Below the pieces are notes generated by a model that was given only the letters and a program-made list of their open reading frames with translations, had not been told where the DNA came from and did not search any database. From NCBI GenBank assembly GCA_007674295.1, contig CM017458.1, positions 62,001 through 126,000 of the forward strand: 64,000 bases of DNA, written 5' to 3'. The DNA comes from Antonospora locustae. Lineage: Eukaryota; Microsporidia. This document shows positions 59,419 to 64,000 of the stretch, piece by piece (positions within the stretch are counted from its first letter, which is position 1; each line of letters begins with the position of its first letter). The position numbers and the translations under genes are program-made.

Positions 59419-60069
59419 ATGGCATCATCCTTTCGCGGATGTGTCCACACAGAGACGGACATTGCAAGCGTGATATATGCTGCGTACACAAGCAGGGTGC
59501 CTCAGGTGAGCAGGCGCATGTCTGACATTGAAAAGAAGAAAGTGCGTCCCGGAGACGTATTTGTCTATCAGCCATCCACAAGCGGCATCCTTCGCTGGAC
59601 AGACGGTTGGAAGTGGTCTCCGTCGCGCATAAACAGCAACTTCATGGTGTACAAAAACGAGGAAATGATCAAGAAATGCGCAACAGGAACTCTGAACGGC
59701 GAGAAGTACTGTGTTGTTGTCTACACAAGCAACGATGAGTGCATTGGGCAGTGTGCAAGTCGCGTTCTCGGCACGTCCAGTGCAGTGAGGGTGCAGCAGC
59801 ACTCAAAAAAGTCGTCGCCAAGAAGAGGACATGCAAAGCCACTTGCAAGCTACAGCAAAAAATGCATGGTGCCGTTTCTCTTTGAGCACCGTGGAGACAG
59901 CTCCGAGTACTTTTCGAGCGAGGATCGCGACGTGCCTTACCGTTCCGCGAAATTTGCCGAGTACATGCGACACAGTGCAATGCAGGCCGGTGTCTACGAG
60001 AGCGACGAGATGGAGGGCTTTCGAAAAAGCGTGTTTAACGACATTTACGAGTGCGAGACGTTCTTCTGA
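59419..60069 (+). CDS. WOPR-domain transcription regulator (Wor1/Gti1/Pac2 family)
   Basis: 216 residues. The WOPR a-box starts about residue 8 (FRGCVHTETDIASVIYAA) and continues with MSDIEKKKVRPGDVFVYQ, then STSGILRWTDGWKWSPSRINSNFMVYKN (about 52-79), the family signature RWTDG--WSPSR. The conserved b-box appears as GEKYCVVVYTS (about 94-104) with a poor end. A basic Ser-rich linker and an acidic C-terminus complete the protein. WOPR proteins (Wor1, Ryp1, Mit1, Gti1) bind DNA and switch fungal morphology and virulence programmes. This copy lacks the long activation tail. Its start lacks CCC but an inverted repeat lies upstream. Confidence 0.85.
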   Translation: MASSFRGCVHTETDIASVIYAAYTSRVPQVSRRMSDIEKKKVRPGDVFVYQPSTSGILRWTDGWKWSPSRINSNFMVYKNEEMIKKCATGTLNGEKYCVVVYTSNDECIGQCASRVLGTSSAVRVQQHSKKSSPRRGHAKPLASYSKKCMVPFLFEHRGDSSEYFSSEDRDVPYRSAKFAEYMRHSAMQAGVYESDEMEGFRKSVFNDIYECETFF

Positions 60070-61589
60070 AGCCTTAGGCACACACAAATTTGTAAATGTG
60101 CTTATAGAGGGCGTTGATGTTGAACACAATACAAATGTTTTGAATGCATTGCTCGCGCATGAAAACCGGGCATAAGCTATAAATAAAGTTGTTGTTTGTT
60201 GTATTACAAAAGCAGAGTCATTTATTCGGGCATTGCATGGGCGCTTCCTTGCACAAGACTTTCTTGCAGTGTCTTCTTTACAATCTGCATGCAGTAGTCG
60301 AGTGCGCACACATGCGTTCTGCAGCAACACAAGCAGGGTGTCCTCGCACCACTGTGTGTAGATACAAAGCCATAGAGCCTGACTCTAGCTCCTTGATATA
60401 GAATTCTAGAAAACAGCGCCCACTCGCATGCCTTTTCCAGCACAGTTAAGTCATCGCAGAGTTTACAAAACAGATTTTCACCTGGAAACTCATCATGCCT
60501 GCGGTATTCTTCTGCATAGGGGTTTTGCTAGACGTTTTCAAGCTCTGCATTGCATGCTCTACCTTTCTTCGCCGATGTCATCAGTCTGTACATACATGTC
60601 AAAGTCCCAGTACCCAAGCGAGCAACTGAAAGTCTGCAGCAACCACCGGGCATCACCTTGGTCAATACCCTGGCAAACCTGGACCCGTCAACGCGCAGTG
60701 TGCGAGATAAAGAATAAAGATGAACTGCAGCAAGTGTTGGGTCTTACGAGTTGAGTGCGCGGAAGTAGACTAGAGACTATCGCAGGAATCCCAGCCATGT
60801 TGTCGTACACACATGTGAACGTGGTGGACAACGAAAATCTGGGCCTACACACAATCACAAGAAGCTGCAGAGACAGACTGTGCAATGGATCGAAGGTACC
60901 TGAATGCTCAAAGAATACTGCAGGAGAATGTGGCATAGAGTAGCTGGGCATTTTGCTGATTTCTTTCTGTGCAGCAATGGCACATATGCAGGCTGCACGC
61001 ACGTCGCAGATATGGTGTTGTCCATGACACTTTGAGAAAGCACATGAACTGCGTCGGCTCTGCGAGATAATGGGTACGAAGCCTCACAAGCAGCGCAGAG
61101 GCCATGATACAGCCTATGGAAAGGTTCTGGCTGTGGATGCTACAGGAGTACAGAACATGTTTTTGGGCATGTGCTTGCAGAGCAGCTCACTGGGCTTGGT
61201 TAAAGTGGAATGGAATGGTGATGACTTGACATAGAAGTTTCCGTTTATACTTCCTTTCGGCCAGCAGGTACATTGTGGTAAAGGACACAGAGCACCTTCT
61301 GCTGCTTTCGAGCACTGGAACATGGCTTGGCAACGGCTTTTTTGAAAGACCCAAATAATTTGCTTAACAGGGGCAGAGTTGATACACAGCAGAAAAATTA
61401 CAACATGCAACGGTGTGGCAAAGACTACATATATGTACGCAGTCATTCGCTGACGAATAGAAGGTCGTGAGATGACAAACTATGTACCATAACAAGACAG
61501 TATAAGATACATGTGAGATGTTTTGTATAAATTCTTTAAAAGATGAGTTTTATCAACAAGAATGTTACCTAAAAATCAAGTGACCGCCC
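60070..61589. other. Long intergenic region with a possible decayed frame
   Basis: 1.5 kb between the WOPR and LRR genes. From an ATG at 61,070 a 54-codon frame runs to a TAG at 61,232-61,234. It has protein-like composition and includes LVKVEWNGDDL, which faintly echoes the AVKIQWNRDKF of the LRR protein downstream. The same frame continues after the stop for about 50 codons. A degenerate relative of the LRR gene is possible. No RNA gene is seen. Confidence 0.4.
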
Positions 61590-63341
61590 ATGTATCTGCA
61601 GAGAATGGTGTGCCTGGGAATGCATGTGCTGTGTTGTCTTGGCATACAGGGCAGCAGCACGCCACCAGACGAGAGTGCACTCACTGTGCACCTCTCAAGC
61701 GAGTATAAAGTCAAGTTTTTGGATAAGAAGAAAAATGTGGTTGCGGAAAAAGCATACAGATTCGACACATGTTTTCAGTGGGAAAGAGAGGTATATGGCA
61801 GGGCAGTTGAGATGCTTGGAGGACAGCAGAGCTGTATTGATGCTGAGAAGATGAAGGCGATTCTGAGAGCAATGGCTGATCTGAGCACAGAGACAGAGAG
61901 AGCACACGTGCACAGTACAGGTGGTGCAGTGAAGATTCAGTGGAACAGAGACAAGTTTGCAGGGGCAGTCAAGATGCTTGGAGGACAGCAGAGCAAAGTC
62001 GATGCCGAGGAGGTGGAGGAGATTCTGCATGCAATGGCATACCAGAGCACAGGCAAGTTCGACGTGCTGCGTGTGTCTAATTACATGAATAACATCGCAA
62101 ATCGCAATGGGGAGATTTACGAGATCACATGGGACACAGTGATCTTTGATAAGACATACAACATAATGGTCGGAAAGGAACAGGTGAAGGTGAAAGGAGA
62201 AGACATGGTGGAGATTCTGCATCTGATGGATTATCTGTGTGTACGAAAGGAGTGGGAAGGGGCATGCTATGAAAAGCTGGCGAGAAAGACAATGAAAGAA
62301 TACAAAAAGGCAGCAGCGGGGTACACAAAGCCGCTTGCGAAAAAAGCAGTTAAGCTATGGAGGTTTTTGTTTTCACATATGCAGAATCTTCAGGGGCTGT
62401 ATGTGGAAGTAAAGAGAAAGGAAGAGCAGAAAAAAGCACCTGCAGCATACAACGAGATGTTCGTAAAAAAAGTGGCGAAAGAGGACACAAGGCCACAAAG
62501 CTTCTTGCTATACACACAACATCTTCTGAGACCGTTTTTAGAGGAGCACGGAATGCGTTTGACAGTGGATGAGAAGAGAAAGACACTCGATCTTCGATGC
62601 ACTCATAGCAAGAAAGAGCAGAGAGAGAAGAGGACAGGAGACTGGGTACTGAGAGTGGAAGTGAGCGAAAAGTACAGAAGACAGACAGAAGTGCAGGAAG
62701 TAGCGGAGATGTTGGTGGAGGTGATGGACATGGTGGAGGTGGATTTAGAGGGGTGGAAGCCAGAAGACAAGGTAATGCTGGAAAGAATCATTTCCAAGGG
62801 AAAGAAGACAGATCTGAGAATAAAGTGCGGGGGAGTAGAGCCAGGAGTGATTTCACAGCACATAGAGATGCTGAAGAACAATGTCGTAGAGTTGGGTGTG
62901 TCTTTTAGTAGAAACTTGAGCAACTACGACTGGGAGACAGTAGGAAAGATGACAAAGCTTGAGTGGCTGTACATAAGTGATTGTGACATAGAAGCAAGAA
63001 CAATCGCATGGTACATGCATAATCTGAACCTTGTAGAGTTGGGTGTCTCGTTCAACACAAACCTAAGCGACGAGGACTGGGATACAATAGGAAGGATGAC
63101 GAGGCTTAAGAGGCTGGACATAAGTGGTTGTGACATAGAAGCAGGAGTAATCGAAAAACACATGCAGAGTCTGAATCTCGTAGAGCTGGATGTTTCGCAC
63201 AACAAAAACCTAAGCGACAAAGACTGGAAGACAGTGGGAGAGATGACAAATCTCAAGAAGCTGAACATAAGTGGTTGTGATGTGCAAGAAGAGCAGTTTT
63301 CGAGATATCTTGGAGGACTCAGATGTCACATAGAAAAATAG
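61590..63341 (+). CDS. Secreted leucine-rich-repeat protein
   Basis: 583 residues. A signal peptide (about 1-22, VCLGMHVLCCLGIQGSS) is followed by an N-terminal region with three related segments of about 35 residues (GRAVEMLGGQQSCIDAEKM, GAVKMLGGQQSKVDAEEV and a weaker third at about 185-205). Lys-rich middle helices come next. Then a C-terminal leucine-rich repeat region (about 425-575) has three units of about 46 residues of the type NLVELGVS-NLSD-DW-TIG-MT-LK-LDIS-CDIEA. LRRs in secreted proteins bind other proteins, and such families in microsporidia are thought to face the host. There is no transmembrane segment. The ATG is preceded by GCCC. The frame stays open for 60 codons after the TAG. 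Confidence 0.75.
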   Translation: MYLQRMVCLGMHVLCCLGIQGSSTPPDESALTVHLSSEYKVKFLDKKKNVVAEKAYRFDTCFQWEREVYGRAVEMLGGQQSCIDAEKMKAILRAMADLSTETERAHVHSTGGAVKIQWNRDKFAGAVKMLGGQQSKVDAEEVEEILHAMAYQSTGKFDVLRVSNYMNNIANRNGEIYEITWDTVIFDKTYNIMVGKEQVKVKGEDMVEILHLMDYLCVRKEWEGACYEKLARKTMKEYKKAAAGYTKPLAKKAVKLWRFLFSHMQNLQGLYVEVKRKEEQKKAPAAYNEMFVKKVAKEDTRPQSFLLYTQHLLRPFLEEHGMRLTVDEKRKTLDLRCTHSKKEQREKRTGDWVLRVEVSEKYRRQTEVQEVAEMLVEVMDMVEVDLEGWKPEDKVMLERIISKGKKTDLRIKCGGVEPGVISQHIEMLKNNVVELGVSFSRNLSNYDWETVGKMTKLEWLYISDCDIEARTIAWYMHNLNLVELGVSFNTNLSDEDWDTIGRMTRLKRLDISGCDIEAGVIEKHMQSLNLVELDVSHNKNLSDKDWKTVGEMTNLKKLNISGCDVQEEQFSRYLGGLRCHIEK

Positions 63342-64000
63342 CATTTCGAAAGAGAAAACCAATACGAGGTGCTAGAACGGCCGACCGAAAAGACACTGTG
63401 TTGGCCATGTACAGCCAAGTGTCTCTGCACTTTGGTAACAGCCAGCGAGGAGACTGGTGCGTCCAAGATCAAGAAGCACGGATGCGCAGGACCAAATGGC
63501 AGCAAGAGCAGCACATCTAAATAAATTTTCACAACGGGCCACAATCCTTTTCGCGAGGCATTGTCCAGTCAACTGTCAGTGTTCTTCAACTCGTCCGGAG
63601 GAAGTCTGGCAAAGATGCGAGGATGGAAGCCATGTCAGATGACTGATCTGGACAACGAGCAGGTCGCGCGATCCAGCACAAAAGAAGAAAACCTGTTTAG
63701 ACGTGCACACCAAAGCAGGAGTCACGAGAACAGGAGATGACTGGAGAGAGCACAAAAAGAAGGTCGCGCAAACACGACAAGATCGAGAGGTGGACAGAAA
63801 TGCAATGACATGCATTTATGAGAGTTGTCAAAAAAGGAGCACATAATGCAAGAAAATGAACATATAGCACCAAACAAACAAAGCGCTGCCTAGGATCATT
63901 ATAGCATAGAGAGGTATGCTTTTGATTCCACCTGGAATGATAGCATCCCAGTTCAAGCCGTTGCATGCAAGTGTGTTGCAGCACTCGTCCTTGCACGTAA
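63342..64000. other. 3' flank of the LRR gene, no further gene seen
   Basis: Directly after the LRR stop codon the same frame is open for 60 codons to a TAA at 63,522-63,524, which overlaps an AATAAA signal. It carries Cys- and Ser-rich residues. Beyond this I see only short frames to the window edge and no RNA gene. The window ends without any telomere-like repeat. Confidence 0.4.

Overview
The window looks like nuclear DNA of a microsporidian (obligate intracellular fungal relative). The proteins are eukaryotic and fungal-like: Hsp90, MCM4, Sec24, MSH2, LCB2, a ubiquitin-eS31 fusion, proteasome alpha4, SmD1 and a WOPR regulator. They are intronless, often shorter than their animal or yeast counterparts, and packed with short spacers on both strands. 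About twenty start codons carry a CCC (or GGG) triplet a few bases upstream, which is the initiator-region signal described for microsporidia. The species cannot be fixed from sequence alone. Start codons were chosen as ATG throughout. Several longer open frames begin at GTG or TTG and were trimmed to the first credible ATG, using the CCC triplet where it decides.

Layout. Positions 1 to about 19,700 are extremely AT-rich and hold no credible gene. They contain a perfect 40-bp tandem array (11,441-11,810), a near-perfect 111-bp inverted repeat around 780 bp (16,388-17,389), and several strongly decayed dispersed repeats. Composition then changes to a much more balanced, gene-dense segment. Positions 19.8-22.7 kb carry two small membrane or secreted proteins, an RRM protein, SmD1 and a short Rad17-like AAA protein. 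Positions 22.7-25.8 kb are a decayed stretch with an ankyrin-repeat pseudogene. Positions 25.9-58.5 kb are the conserved core: MscS channel, Sec24, glutathione peroxidase plus a catalytically dead paralog, MCM4, FYR-domain protein, SNARE, NTF2-RRM protein, tRNA-Arg(UCG), LUC7-like protein, Hsp90, a beta-propeller-like protein, a disordered protein with a PP1-docking motif, FANCJ-type helicase, HAD phosphatase, MSH2, a TREX-2 PCI protein, LCB2, ubiquitin-eS31, proteasome alpha4, an HROB-like OB-fold protein and a GPI ethanolamine-phosphate transferase. Positions 58.5-64 kb are sparse: a WOPR transcription factor and a secreted leucine-rich-repeat protein lie among long gene-free stretches, typical of an accessory or host-interface region.

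Functional grouping. DNA replication and repair are well represented (MCM4, MSH2, FANCJ-like helicase, Rad17-like protein, HROB-like OB protein). RNA processing has SmD1, LUC7-like, RRM and PCID2/Thp1 proteins. Secretion and membranes have Sec24, an Ufe1-like SNARE, LCB2, a GPI-anchor enzyme and MscS. Proteostasis has Hsp90, ubiquitin and proteasome. The points most worth a second look are the GPx pair with one dead copy, the WOPR gene with a perfect palindrome upstream, the HROB-like protein, and the AT-rich block with its inverted repeat and element remains.
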